Shown here: positions 1-12,528 of the stretch, in pieces
How the letters are laid out: each line of letters opens with the position of its first letter
Position numbering within the stretch: position 1 is the first letter of the stretch
NCBI GenBank assembly: GCA_028753945.1
Contig: JAPNXP010000001.1
Span: 3,462,501-3,526,500, forward strand
DNA from: Hexactinellida sp. DTS-2022
Taxonomy: Eukaryota > Porifera > Hexactinellida
Length of the DNA: 64,000 bases
Direction of reading: 5' to 3'
Made by a program: the position numbers and the translations under genes
Notes under the pieces: generated by a model
Database searches by the model: none
The model's input: the letters and a program-made list of their open reading frames with translations, nothing else
What the model was told of the DNA's origin: nothing

Positions 1-1021
1 ATTTATTCATAACATACACTTGAACCGATCAGACATTTACATGGTGGTTTCTGCACAAAAGATTATATATATTTATACAACCCCACCAGTCGTAAAGCTT
101 TCATTACTTAACCATAATTGGTTTTAAATGCTTTTAAATGCAAATAAACCAATTCACTTGATTTAGTCAGGATATATTTATTGGCCTACACATATGCATT
201 TTGTTTACAGTTAAATTGTTTTTCATCCTATCCGTACCAGACATGTATTGTGCTTTTCGGGCTGTCTTACTTTTACAACTAAGCGTTATTGAGCAAAGTA
301 GTATATAATTTATTATTATCAGTTATTTCATTACCTCTACCATTGATAAATCTCCGAAATTTAGCTGTTTTAATTTGTTTTATTTCACCTCATAAGCAAC
401 AACTGCATCATTTTTTCCCGAATACCTTCTTAAAAAACCGATTGGTTCTTCCTAAGTTTGGTAATTTTTAGCTCCAATAATTAGCGTAATCAATAACAAA
501 AGGTGGGGTATGAGAAGTACAACAATAGTCTTCCTAAAAGGTTTGTATTTGCTATTCACTGTGAAAGTATATCAAGTATACTAGTGGAGGGTTGAACAGA
601 CTATCTGGAACGTTGGCTTAGATTTTTATTTGCTTTTCCAGAATTGTTGGGCGTAGGGTTATAGCTAACATTTGAGACTAGGATGCACTAAAACTCCCCA
701 GTAAGGCCAGAAGCCTAGGCCCTGTACACAAAACAACATTCATTTAGTTTTATGATGAACTTAACTTATAATTATAATAATGCAATTATTCCTTAAATTA
801 CCCACCAAATCGCTCTTTATAATTCAGATGAATCCACAGGTGTAATTGATAAATACATATCAAAATTATGAATTGTTGAGAAAACCATTCGTGCACACTA
901 TAAATTTTTCTAGGCCCTGGTATTCGTCGCATCAGTCGAGGGATTTGATAGGTCGCCTAAGAATTGAAACTATTGGTGGTTGCGACAACCCGGCTATTAG
1001 CATTTTACTAACATTATTATA
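1..1021. other. Intergenic, no gene seen
   Basis: AT-rich sequence with only short open frames that resemble no protein I know. I see no TIR pair, RNA gene or promoter motif that I can defend. Confidence 0.5.
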
Positions 1022-1023
1022 TA

Positions 1024-1502
1024 CAGTACTCGGACAAAAGTATTCGACCACCCAACATTTCCCAATGAAAATAGTACTATAGTTGGACTAATAATATTGT
1101 TAAATGTATTAAAACTTTATGACATATTGCTCTTTTGAATCCAGATTCGTATTCTACGCATTCCAATTACCCATTGTAGATTCTTTCAAATTGATTGCAT
1201 ATTAGTTCGGGTGAAAATCATCATCTATGGCAACATGTGCCACCTGTTCCCATCTCTCCCATAGTTGCAATTTGGGAAAAGTGGTCCACAATGGCACAGT
1301 ATGATAATTTGGAACCAAATCAAAAAGGGAATTAATTGAAAGCTTCTACAATTGATAATTCGAATGCACAGAATACGAATTTGTAATCGAAATAGCAATA
1401 TTTGAAGTAATTTTAATACACTATCTTCCATTGTTAAACCTCCTATAGTACTATTTTCAATGGGATCATGTTGGGTGGTCGAATACTTTTGTCCGGGTAG
1501 TG
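1024..1502. mobile_element. Tc1/mariner-type MITE (family with TGGCAC-rich core)
   Basis: The ends are inverted repeats of about 60 bp: left cagtactcggacaaaag, right the complement of cactacccggacaaaag. Both are flanked by TA, the usual Tc1/mariner target. The core carries words such as tggcacatgttgccat, also found in the related elements at 13439-13814, 43992-45119 and 62554-62991. There is no transposase, so it is non-autonomous. Confidence 0.8.
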
Positions 1503-2357
1503 TATAGTGTAGAAGTTCTGATTTCAGATTTGAATACCACATTGTCGAATTACTATAGGTAGGCGTAGGTGCTTAATTTATACTAACTACGACTCACGAG
1601 TGTGAACTTGCCGCAGTATTAACTGAGTACAGATCAAATTCAAATTTGAGGCCCTTCCCACAATTGAATTTGGCCAAAAATTACACACCTTAAAGGGGAG
1701 ATACGGACGTTGGTGAATCTGGATAAAAAACTTTTAATTTTAATTTTTTGTATTTATTTTTTACATTATGTCTGAGCACTAAAAAAATTATTTTCGACAA
1801 CAAATTTTCGAATTTGAATTTAAAACTTTGCATATATGTTTGTGAGTAATGGACGTTTCTTAAGTTATGTCAAAATATTTCAAAAAAATATCATTATTCC
1901 TATGAAATATAGCTTGGCAAAGTTTAACATCTATTTATTTCAGATTATATATTTCTATAAGCGAGGTATTAATATATTTCTATATTGATCGAGTGAACAA
2001 GCACGTGCTACTGTATTAATCTATTTGGTGATAATTCTATATTGATTTATTATAGTTTAGCGTTTCCAATTTGTCTTTGCCATAGTCAATTACATACAGC
2101 CTAGTTCTCGTATTTTCTGCTCAACATTTATACTGCATTTAAAACTCTAAATTATTATTTACTACTATTTCATACAAAGACAACTGATGTTTGAATACAC
2201 AATACCTCACAGACAATACCTAATACAGAATAACTTTTGTATGTAGAGTTTTGCTTCCATATGATTCCATATACTTTGTTTAATATAATTCCACTCCAAA
2301 GTGGTACCAATGGCATATAATAAGTTAAGATAGATTCTAGGATTTGTGGGTAATAAT
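1503..2357. repeat. Interspersed repeat sequence, two blocks
   Basis: 1600-1890 is an inverted, diverged copy of 9700-9990, and part of it recurs at 55460-55570; shared words include ggcccttcccacaatt and taaaggggagatacgg. 2095-2275 is an inverted copy of sequence around 53760-53820 plus 55125-55210. It lacks the hAT MITE present there and so acts as a partial empty-site control. No coding potential is seen. Confidence 0.65.
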
Positions 2358-2992
2358 CAGGCCTGGGGTAATAGTAATATGTAATAGTAATTGTATTAGT
2401 AACGATTACATTTTAGATATAATAGTAATAGTAATAAGTAATAGTGTTTCAAATAGGATGTAATAGTAATAGTAATAGTAATAGAACCTATTGTAATAGG
2501 AATTATCTATTACAATTCTATAACTTCGGACTGGCTTATTTGATTTTTCGTGAAGAAATAGGAAGTTGTTAAAATATATTTAAGGCAAGATGATTATCGT
2601 TTTGAATTTGTCACTTTATTGAAATTAGTTGTTTTATTAAAATAAGTTGTTTGCTTAGGTTAGATAATATGTTTTGTTTGTGTGGGATAATCAATTAAAA
2701 TAATAAACTTCAGATATTCTGAATCATAGCAGTGTCTTAGTAAATGTCTAGTAATTTGTAATAGTAATATTAAAAGTAATAGTAAAAGTATTAGTAATAG
2801 TAATAGTAATATATTACATATTATTATAATGTAATTGTAATAGTAATAGTAATAGGAAGAAATATAAGTAATAGTAATAGTAATATATTACATATTATTA
2901 TAATGTAATTGTAATAGTAATAGTAATAGGAAGAAATATAAGTAATAGTAATAGTAATATATTACATTTTAGAGTAATTGACCCCAGGCCTG
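2358..2992. mobile_element. hAT-type MITE with TAATAG microsatellite body
   Basis: TIRs are caggcctggggt and its complement accccaggcctg. The 8-bp target duplication gtaataat is exact (2350-2357 and 2993-3000), which marks a hAT insertion. Most of the body is a degenerate taatag repeat with an internal duplicated block. A second copy lies at 53828-55117. Confidence 0.85.
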
Positions 2993-3135
2993 GTAATAAT
3001 ATAAATTTTTGTAAGATGTCAATTGTTTTAGTTTTAAAACTTTAGCACAGATTTCACTGTGATCCCCTCAAAATGTCTCCCAAAGGGGAAGTTTTTTGTC
3101 TAGGTATCTTTTTCAAAATTTTCAGGTTATCGATT

Positions 3136-4288
3136 TTAGTTTTTAACTATACTTTCTAAATCTAACAAACTCCTAGTAACTAGGGGTAACATTGATTCAG
3201 TTGTCATTAAAACACACAGGGATTCAAAAACAATATTTATTTCGTCTATGTTTGTACTCTTTACCATAGTTCCGCATGCATGTAGCACTAACTGTTTGAG
3301 TCGTTTATCAATTTTATAATTATTAGCTAATTTGTAACTAATACTATGCATTATGTGTGGCGAACAGAGATGCAATACAGTTAGTAAATTTAACTTTGCA
3401 TTGGTTTTACAGTTTACAATTTTCCAGCATTTAGATAAATATATATGGATATACTTTGTTTATTGAATGCAAAATATGTACTATGCATTAATGGCCAACT
3501 ATAGTCCATTTCAACTTGGTCAATATTTATATCTTATGGAGAATTAGCTTTCTAGTTAATAACCATTTATTAAAAAATGAGTTATTTCGGAGAATCCCTC
3601 GGCACTACTTATCATTTCTGCAACAGGTACAGGGCTCGTGCAAAATTTAGGGTGCTGTAAAGTAAGAGCATAATAGTATATCGATTTTGCACATATCGAT
3701 GGCTTTTTATTAATAGAACCGGTGGCGTTTATATTCAGTACAATATTTATATTTTTTAAGAATTTATAAACTTCTATCTGTTTTAAGGTATATAAATTAA
3801 TAATAAATGGATCTTGTACCATATATTTAATGTAACCAGGTATTTGATCGTCAGGTAACTCTAAACCGAAACGTCGAGCTTCCAAAATATCTATTATATC
3901 GTCATTGGAGAACCTATCTATAGATTTCAAGTTGATTTAATTCTTCTTAAAGTTTGTTGGGATTTTAGATTAGAGAAATTACCCCTTTTTAATGCGTCAA
4001 TATTATTTTCCATTATAAATTGTCTATGAAAAATATTACTTGCTGAAATATTAATTAATACTTCCCCAATTTTTTTAATTCACATGAAATAATGTGACGT
4101 GCATGAGAAGTTTTATTATTTGCATGTTCTAACGAAATATCACCATTGGATTGATAGCCGATAGCTATAGCATTATAATCTATTGAATTAAAATCATTCT
4201 CAATTGAAAAAGTTGCAGAAATACAATTAGAGAATTTAGATACTTGCCAAGCTTGGAAAAAACGGGGATTTAAATTACCTACTATCAC
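3136..4288 (-). pseudogene. Broken DDE-transposase-like protein
   Basis: Three consecutive minus-strand open pieces (4288-4055, 3930-3556, 3375-3136) read in protein order and look like one decayed gene. The middle piece has NINATGSINKKP followed by SIYYYALTL and PVPVAEMIS. I associate this pattern (a DATG-like first acidic motif with a downstream PVPVAEM) with transposon-derived proteins in animal genomes; the Asp of DATG is Asn here. The first piece has HARHIISCELKK, the last a cysteine- and histidine-containing segment. I cannot name the superfamily, and no TIRs were found. Confidence 0.45.
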
Positions 4289-4782
4289 ATTTATTGAACC
4301 AATAATGTTTAAACTTTAATACACAAATTCAATTTATTTCGGAAAATCTTTAGCTATTAGACTAGTCATAGCCTACTATACATAAGGCCTCACAGTAAAA
4401 TATGAAATCTGGACCAGGGATGCGGTCGCCGCCGGAAAACGAAATTGCAATTTTTTATCAAATTTAGTGACATTCCGCTTAAAAACAGATATTCCGGTGA
4501 CTAGCAGTCGATATATATCGAAAAATATGCATATTAACCACAAAGCTAATTTTAGAATTTGTGTTGTTATTCACCCATAATATAAATAAGTGGTTTATGG
4601 TATATAACATACATAGCAAATTTATACTTTTATTACGCTCTACAGCTAAATAATCCATCTTGTTATTTATTTATGTCATTCCCATTAGTACAATACCCCT
4701 ACAGAGCCCATTTCCCTATTAATTAATAACCTTATAATTTGATTTATGCTACTACCATTAATTTATTAGTTTTTTTCTAACG

Positions 4783-7700
4783 ATGCCCAACAGTTGTGCC
4801 GTTTTCGGATGCAAAATCAACTACAACGATAATCACCGTGTCCCAGTTTTTAAACTACCTACGAAACCAGATGACCTATAGTACACAGATGGCTTCAGGT
4901 TCTTCGGAGAGACGATTTACAATCATTCAAGGGGGTTTACGTGTGTGTAAATCATTTTCGCCAGGAGGATGTTGAGTATACTCACAAAGTTCCAAACGGA
5001 GATGGTACTTATCGTGAAATTCCAAGAGTCAACCCAAAGCTAAAAGATGGTACCGTTCCAGTTTTTATACCAGGACACCCTTCAATCTGTTCTCAATCTA
5101 TTAGCTCCAAAAAGCGCAGATGTGTGTCACCTACCTCAAAAGATGAGGAAATGTTCAATGAAGCATTAACACTTAGCCTGACATCTGAGAGCGAAGAGAA
5201 AGAGAAATATCAGATCAATTGTTTCCAGGATATCCAAGCTAAGTTACCTTTGCTTTCCCTACCAAAAACATGGTATTTATGGTACCCAGATGATCATAGT
5301 CTAATTTATATGCTACCTCTACTGACAGAACACAATATCATTGTCAACACCCATATATTAGTGTCCTTCGATTTGTCAGTTAGAGCTTATCGTAATGGAG
5401 AAATTTTACCAATTTCAATTTGCTCAATCAGCGATATACGACACCTTGAATCAATTCTCTGTGAGATTTCTATATCCCCTCGTCCTGTTCTGTCCACTGA
5501 ATCTGTTTCAAATACCGTTAATGAGACTTTATCTTTAGCGAAGGACAATATCCAACTACTCATTAACAAAGTACTTTCATCTAATGGATGAATTAGAGTT
5601 AACTGATTCCCCCGAAATATCCAGGCTTCAATTCATCCAATGTGAGCTTGAAAACAGTATTGTACCCAAAAACAGGCGGAGGTACAACATCCTCACACAG
5701 GTTATGGCACTTAAGCACATTTAATTTCACCAGCATGTTATAAGTATCTTCAACAAATGTCTTGTCTATCTCTGCCTCAAGTCAACCCTTTGGAGAAGTT
5801 GTATTCTTCATTCGGACTTGAGTGTGAATTCTTTCCTTTCCTCAAGCAAGCGACAAATTCTTTCACTGAAGCTGAGAAACATATCGTTATGCAAATGGAC
5901 GAAATTCACATAAAATCTGATGTCACATTTAAAGGAGGCAAGATATATGGTTCTAGTCTAAGTCCAGAAGATCCAATAAAGACTGTATTCGCTATTATGG
6001 TATCAAGTCTGCATAAAAAATGGTCTACTATAGTTCGTCTATTACCATGTGCCTCTCTTTCCGCTGAGAAGATATTCCCCATCATACTCGCTTGTATTAT
6101 AGATATCGGAACTTGTGGTTTATGTGTGGATGTAATCTCAACAGATAATTATCCTCTTAACGTCAAGTTATTCAAACTATTCTCTCCTGTTGGTAAGCTT
6201 GAAACATGTGTACCTCATCCTTGTGTTCCTAACAGGCCTCTGTATCTCACTTTTGATTTCGTCCATATTTTGAAATCTGTACGAAACAATTGGCTAAACC
6301 TGAAGTCCAGTTATAAGTGTTTTTTCTACCCCGATTTTGACGATATTGGATTTGATTATTGTTCATTTCCTTTAAAGGTGTCCTGCGCTTCTTTCCAAGA
6401 TGTACGCGCCCTTTATAGCTCAGAGAAGGAGAGTCTTGCAAAATTAGCCCCGCGGTTGACATTTAAATCATGTTATCCTTCTGTATTGGAACGCCAAAAT
6501 GTCAAATTAGTCCTGAAAGTAATCCATGAGTCCACGATTGCTGCTCTAGCTCTCCAAAATGTTCAACGTTGCAGTGAGTTGAAATCAAACACCCTAGTTT
6601 CGTCAAAATTCTACTCACGTTATGGAACATGTTTTATGTAAATGTTCCATATAAGCATATTCGTTTAAATGATTCTTCATGTCGCCCTTTCACAGTTAAT
6701 GACGAACGCTTTATCTTTTCAACCAGGATAGTAAATTGGCTAGAGACTTGGGAATCACACTCTTTGAAAGATGGCAAATTGAGCAAGCAAACTTTTACAA
6801 GCTTAAGACACGCGTGCATTGTACTCCCTCAAATAGTTAATTATCTAACTGGACAGTGTGGATATGATTACATTTTAACACGTTTCTTACAAACAGATCC
6901 ACTAGAGCAACATTTCGGACTTTATCGGATGATGTCTGGATCAAATTACCATGTTTCGTACCTTCAAATTTTAGAAGCTGAACGTCGTTTGAAGATCTCC
7001 AATCTATTAACTCTATTTTCTAATACCAACACTCAACCATCCAGCCAGATTTCTATGGAGGAATTTATTCAGTCTTTCTCTCCCATTTATAGCGTACATA
7101 CAGATACAGAAATTGACATTTGATCCTTTTCTTGATGCTCTATCAGATGTATCAGCCATTTAGTGCGATACCCCAACACTCAGTGGCGTATTAAGGGGGG
7201 GGGGGCGGATGGGGCGGTCGCCCGGGCCCGAGCCTAAAGGGGGCCCAATACAAAGCTGTAATATTTGTATTGAGAAATGTGTTGCATTATAATGTTTGAG
7301 TAGTGAAGCAATAACATGATATTGATAGTTTAATTGAGTTTGAATAGTGTAGCAATAACAATGATACAATTAATAGACAGCACACCTTAAAAGTAACTTA
7401 ATAAAGCCTAGTCCTGATCTACTTTTACATTGAATTTATCGAGTCTAAATATATGCTCCACTTCTAAGTAATGACTAATGCATCCTATTCACAAGTCGGG
7501 GGCAACTAAAAGAAAAGAAAGTCACCTTCGCGAAGAACAACTAAACAAGAAACGTCTAAACTTCCTAAACTAGACACATTCTCTAACTTACAATCACAAT
7601 CCCAAGAATTGTCAGCCGAAGACTATGAGCTTTCTACTTCAACATCTTCATTTGTACCTCTTGGCGATTCATTTGTATCTAATTCAAACGAATAGTTGCA

Positions 7701-8320
7701 GTATGGGACTCCAGTTTTATCGAGTCAGAGTATCAAGTTCCAGAGGTTGTAGAAGAGCAACACGCTTTTAACTCAGAAAGAAATACAACTTGAGAATGAC
7801 ATTGGGTTGTGGGACAATATATCAGAAGACTTACGAAATCGTTGGATAGCAAAAGGTAGTCAATATTGTAGAAACAATAGGAAGGACCCTGTAGGATTAT
7901 ATTCAGGGGTGTCCTCAAAGAAACTCCTAAAGGTCCGTGGTTGATGTCCGCCCGGGGCCCAATATACCCTTAATCCGTCTCTGCCAACACTCCAGTCACT
8001 AGCTTTTATTGCTGGGTATGCTGCCTACCAATACCTTAAGCATTCTTCACCGTGCTTAATATGCCGAGATCTTTTAATTATCGACAAAGATATTCTAGTA
8101 GATGAATCCTTCGAATTCCGGTACCAACTACTTTCCGATCGTGGTGGTCTAAAGTATCCTTCAGAGCTTGCATTGGAATCTTTAATTATTGTTTGGAAGA
8201 TTCTAACTATAATCCAAAGTAATAGTGAACTTATGTCCCTGTTGATAGAAGGTCAAACTAGAAAGATTTTAGTAGCACTTGCTTTTGGCTCCCTAACTGG
8301 TCTTGATAGTGGTATTTGAA
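4783..8320 (+). pseudogene. P-element transposase (THAP9/P type), frameshifted and split
   Basis: The gene starts at 4783 with MPNSCAVFGC, the first two cysteines of a C2CH THAP DNA-binding domain. The frame shifts near 4885, and the domain continues in the next frame to CVNHF, giving the last Cys and His. The N-terminal part then runs to 5591. After another shift near 5700 the RNase H-like catalytic core follows (5757-6641), with MQMDEIHIK and STDN supplying the first acidic residues and FDFVHILKSVRNNW after them. A third shift at 6630 leads to the C-terminal part (to 7123), with TDPLEQHFG. The protein resumes after the hAT insertion at about 7993 with LAFIAGYAAYQ and PCLICRD, and ends near 8320. 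Three or more shifts plus the insertion make it dead. Confidence 0.85.
7181..7984. mobile_element. hAT element, internally deleted, inside the P element
   Basis: The exact 8-bp duplication ccaacact lies at 7173-7180 and 7985-7992. TIRs are cagtggcgtattaaggg and the complement of cccttaatccgtctctg. The interior keeps remnants of a hAT protein N-terminus: a lysine-rich start followed near 7790-7900 by a segment resembling the DIGLWDNISEDLRN region of TTF/DUF4371-type hAT transposases. It interrupts the C-terminal coding part of the P transposase and so arrived later. Confidence 0.88.
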
Positions 8321-8811
8321 GGTTGGAGAACTACTTGTCCTTCTTGTAATGTGAAAGGTTCAACCATTCTATCAAGTCTCGTTCGGAGTGAAGCAAATTG
8401 TCTAATTGCAAATCTTGTCAAGAATTACAATTCGAGCCTTACTTTAAAGGGATTAGAAAAGAGAAATTGAAAAAGTTCGATTCCTGATTATTTAGATACG
8501 AGTTAGTTCTCTTATGTGAAGTAACTATATCTACCAGAGTAAATAGAGGTTTTCTAGTAGTTTCTGTATTGTGTATGTTATGTGACTGTATTCAAACTCA
8601 CAAAGTAACAAGATTAATGGTATAATGAGAGTATACGTATTACTTTATTACAGTTGCTAGTTATTGAGGTAGCTGTTTTTAAGCAGTAAGTCACTATATT
8701 TGATCTTAAATTGCAATACCATAATTTTCGTTTCCCGGCGGCGACCGCATCCCTGGTCCAGATATCATATTTTACTGTGAGGCCTTATGTATAGTAGGCT
8801 ATGGACTAGTC

Positions 8812-9185
8812 CATTCTGTATTCAATCGATATTTACCATCATCACCTATCTAACTTATGCTATTTAACTCCTCTCTATCTAAGTAAAACTCACCGAAACA
8901 ATTTCTACTATAAGATGATTTTGCATCTTTTTCAAATGCATTAATAATTGGAAAATCAACATTCTCAGGTTCACTAAAAATAAAGCCAAGCATGTTTTCG
9001 AAATTATTCGAATTTTTTAATGGATCATTAAGTGCAAAACAATTGTGATGAGTATATATATTTTTGAAATATAAACGTCTCCTCTATTGAATGACACTAT
9101 TTTTGTCCAGTTCCAACAGTGGGAAGTATCTAAAATTATAACTTGAAGTATGCTCAGTTGAAAATGTATTAAAAGGGTATTGACG
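8812..9185. other. Intergenic, repeat-like
   Basis: No gene is seen. The stretch 9085-9150 recurs inverted at about 52020-52105 (shared word tttttgtccagttccaac), so it belongs to a dispersed repeat into which the next MITE inserted. Confidence 0.5.
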
Positions 9186-9645
9186 CAGGGGCGTCAGGTT
9201 TCGGGGGGGCGGGGGGCTCGCCCCCCCATGTTTTGAAATGAGCCAAAAACCGGGGGGGCCGCCCACCCAGTTTCTTTTCAAAATTATGCTCGCTTTAAAG
9301 GTATTTTGATCCTAGTTTACTCAATGTGCTGTGAATAAATATGCAGTGCGTGATTGCAATACTAGTACTACTGATTATATATTATTTATTTATGTATTTG
9401 AAATGTATACGTGTAATAAAAGCCAATTAATATTATCATAAACAAATTAATGTCATTAACTTATTTTAAGAATTCCTCAAGCCATCTTCACTTAGCTTGA
9501 GGAAATGCAAACATTGAATGCAGACATGGAAGGATTCAAATTATAATTGATATTATGTACTAATTTCATTTTTATTTGTGTATTTGACATATTGAATGAA
9601 CTAGTACAACGGCCCTCCGCTTTTTTGGTCAACCTGACGCCCCTG
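9186..9645. mobile_element. hAT-type MITE (caggggcgtcaggtt family)
   Basis: TIRs caggggcgtcaggtt and aacctgacgcccctg are exact. The 8-bp duplication tattgacg lies at 9178-9185 and 9646-9653. The G-rich left part ends in a C-rich block followed by an AT-rich body. The element at 23776-24803 belongs to the same family in the opposite orientation. Confidence 0.9.
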
Positions 9646-9699
9646 TATTGACGTGGTCAATGAATAAGTGCAAATTATTCCAATTGTATTTTTTAGGAA

Positions 9700-9962
9700 A
9701 ATTAATTTTTCAAAAAATATTTTGACATAAGAAACGTCCCTTAGCCACAAACATGTATGCAAATTTTTATATTCAATTTCGAAAAATTGTTGTCAAAAAT
9801 AAATTTTTAGTGCTCAGACATAATGTAAAAAATAAATACAAAAAATTAAAATTAAGAGTTTTTTATCCGCATTCACAAACGTCCGTATCTCCCCTTAAAG
9901 GTGTGCAATTTTTGGCCAAATCCAATTGTGGGAAGGGCCTCAAATTTCGATTTTATTTGTGC
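9700..9962. repeat. Dispersed repeat, inverted copy of 1600-1890
   Basis: Shares long diverged identity with the complement of 1600-1890, including the equivalents of gacataagaaacgtcc and ctccccttaaaggtgtgc. Another partial copy is at 55460-55570. The open frame over it looks accidental. Confidence 0.6.
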
Positions 9963-10497
9963 TCAGTTGAATACTGCACCAACTTCACACTCGTAAATCG
10001 ACCTATTATCAAGTCTTCGAGAATTGAATAGGTCCCTCTCCTGAAGCTTGGAAGCAACGGGCCTGATGTTCTCTAGTGCATTCTTTGTGATAATAAATGC
10101 GATAATAGTTGTTGAAGATTGCAGATTTGACAAAAGTCCTTGTGCCTTTGATTTTGTTTCCTGGTCCCAAGTATTACCACTCCAAGTATCCTCGTAGATT
10201 TGTGGATAACTAGGTGGATCCAGCATTGCTTCTAGACATTCACACAATGACTCATTCATAGTATAGAAGGTATCAAAACAAGTATGCCGCTCCACCCACC
10301 TTGTTTTGCAGAGTCCAACAAGCTTTATCTTAAGTGTGTCAGGTGCCATATTCTTCAGTATACTTTCAATAAATCGCTGCCTTTTGGGAGATGTATCAAA
10401 GAATAGGAAAACCGCGTTGAGAGTATCAATTATATTCCTGATAGCAGGCAGTTCGCATCGCTGGCGATGCTTAGATTGAGTACATGACTGTTGCAAT

Positions 10498-10757
10498 CAT
10501 AGTAGCCAAGTTTGGGGTTTTGGGGGGGACGGCTCCCGGGCCTCTCGGTGGATTTATATTTTATATGAAAGTGGTCCTTTTGATCGACCAATGGATGATA
10601 GAGGGTGAGAATCAGGTTTGTTTACTCAATATATCCAGATTTAGTTTCTGAAGACACAAATCTGGAAATATTTAGTAAACCTCCCAGTCTCTCCCCCATA
10701 CCCCCCCATGTGGGCCCCCCAATCTTTGATTATATTTTCCAAAACTTGACGCCCATG
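10498..10757. mobile_element. hAT-type MITE inside the hAT gene
   Basis: The 8-bp duplication gttgcaat occurs at 10490-10497 and 10758-10765. Ends are catagtagccaagtttgg and the complement of ccaaaacttgacgcccatg, an imperfect TIR. It splits the DUF4371 domain of the host pseudogene. Confidence 0.8.
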
Positions 10758-11633
10758 GTTGCAATGTACATACACTGCACGTAGTGATACTTGTCTTATT
10801 CTTGCTTGCAGCCCAACTTTATCTGAATATATGCCGCGGCACCGTCATAACTTTGTCCCCTTGCTTTAGTTATATCGATATTGTTATATTTGAGGCTTTC
10901 GATAATAGAATTGGCTATTTTCTCCCCAGTTGCCCTCTCTAGATACACAAATGCAAAGAAAAACTCTTTGATTTCGTTATCATTAAGTAACCTCAAACAC
11001 ACGGAGAGAATTTCTTGATTGCTATGAGGATTTGTTACTTCATCAGCCATAATAGTAAAGAAGGAGTTATTATCAAATAGCAAGCTTCGTGTGTTTTCCT
11101 TTCGGATATATTCAGCTATCATATCAATAATTTCGTTCTGGAATCTTTTTGACATTTATTTCGCATTCTTTTTTCCACTTTCGAGATGTTCCCGTAGAAC
11201 ATCATCACGCCTGGACATCATTTCAATAATTGTCCAAAAGTTACTTTTATTAGAAGATGTACTTGTATTGTCATCCCTGTGGCCACGAAGTGTTAGGTTC
11301 TGTTTCCCACACAACACTACAGCTTCAACTACAACCTTCAAATGTGGATGTTCTTTCTATTTATCTCCTTTTGGCCTGGCTTTTGATGAATGGTAGAGAA
11401 ATTTCTGGGGCTCTTTGATGCTGCAATAAGAGCAAGCCATGTTGAACCGCATCTTTGTGATATTGGAAACTTTGATGATGTTCCACCACACCATCTTTTC
11501 CAGTAACTTTGACCAGGTTGATAAACGGTTTATTAACAAGAACGCCACCATATTTTCTTATGTCATTTCCTGATGAAAAGATTATACAGTATTTACAGAG
11601 TCATCCACCAGCAGTAGGACTGTACACTAACTC

Positions 11634-12020
11634 ATACCTGCCAACCGTACAGGGATTTATTTCATTTGAATAGGGATTTTAATTTACTAATTATGAGTTA
11701 AATAATGCCTAAAAATGTCTACAGTGATGATAGTATATTCTGCCATGGCAGCCATGCATTCATTGACTACAATTAAACACAACTGGTTTATACATGTATA
11801 TTCATTCATGCGTACAGGGATTCCCTGTACAGTATATAATTCAATGTTTTCTTTCTTTTCCAAAGTGATAATTTTTATATGTAAGTGTACAGTAACTTCC
11901 TGGACGAGCGAGCGTAGCGAGCGAGAAAAATTTTTGGGAGGTGTACAGGGATTTTGGCCAATGTACAGGGGGAAATTGGAGCCCTGTACAGGGATATGAC
12001 TCAAATAAGTTGGCAGGTAT
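11634..12020. mobile_element. MITE of uncertain superfamily inside the hAT gene
   Basis: Ends atacctgccaac and gttggcaggtat are perfect inverted repeats. The body repeats gtacaggg many times and contains a GC-rich gacgagcgagcgtagcg block. It separates two adjacent parts of the hAT transposase. Flanking duplication is unclear; taact occurs on both sides. A related end is seen near 48890-48915. Confidence 0.6.
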
Positions 12021-12528
12021 GTAACTACCCGTATCGTTCCAGCCAAGAGTTCTGGAAGACGAGAACTTTCTTCTGCTTTGTCTTTCCACCAACAATGGTC
12101 TGTTTAATAAATGACTTGAAATTATTCCCGGGTGTAATGTGGTGTAACAGATAGTTGGCCTTTGCATCGTCACTGAGATTTATTATTAAAATTTTACCAT
12201 TTAATATATCCCCAACATCATAATGTAATATTGGCAAATCAGACTCATTAATTTATATAGCATCTAAATCTGGAACATGGAGATCAGTTAATATATTAAC
12301 TCCTAATGAAGTATTAGGAACGTCTACAACATTCAGCGGGTGAGAAATTTGGATATCTTGGAAATGCACTGAGGAGCCTACTTCAGGTACTTGAGAGTAG
12401 CTAGTAGGCTCTACCTCAACTACTAATTCGATGTCGTTAGTGCTTCTCCTTGCTCTCTTTAATATGCCAAAAGTTAAGAAGGATTGTTGTATTTCAGGAG
12501 CATTTCTCTTCTGATCCCATTGCGACAT

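Larger units (their letters stand above)
4367..8803 (+). mobile_element. P element, full-length with TIRs but decayed
   Basis: The ends are inverted repeats of about 75 bp starting catagcctactatacata and running through gaccagggatgcggtcgcc. A direct repeat gactagt lies immediately outside each end (4360-4366 and 8804-8810). The element encodes a THAP-domain P transposase on the plus strand. A hAT element (7181-7984) sits inside the gene, so this copy cannot make an intact transposase. MITEs at 26641-27172 and 44892-45026 begin with a similar catggcctacta and share the 7-bp flank length. Confidence 0.9.
9963..12528 (-). pseudogene. hAT transposase (TTF zinc finger, DUF4371 type), broken
   Basis: Read from 12528 down. 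The N-terminus (MSQWDQKRNAPEIQQSFL) is followed by the TTF-like zinc-finger region at 12237-12025 (FQNSWLERYG). After a MITE, the gene resumes at about 11620 with LCKYCIIF, then VVEAVVLCGKQNLTLRGHRD (11341-11280). The DUF4371 core follows at 11155-10796 (FFTIMADEVT, the catalytic Asp region, and GQSYDGAA). After a second MITE the C-terminal helical part with LCKTRWVERH continues to about 9963. Each MITE lies cleanly between parts that would otherwise join. Several frameshifts are present. Confidence 0.82.

Noticed and set aside
9753..10031. 92-codon plus-strand frame
   Set aside because: It covers the dispersed repeat also found at 1600-1890 and 55460 and then overlaps the hAT relic; the frame is not kept in the other copies.
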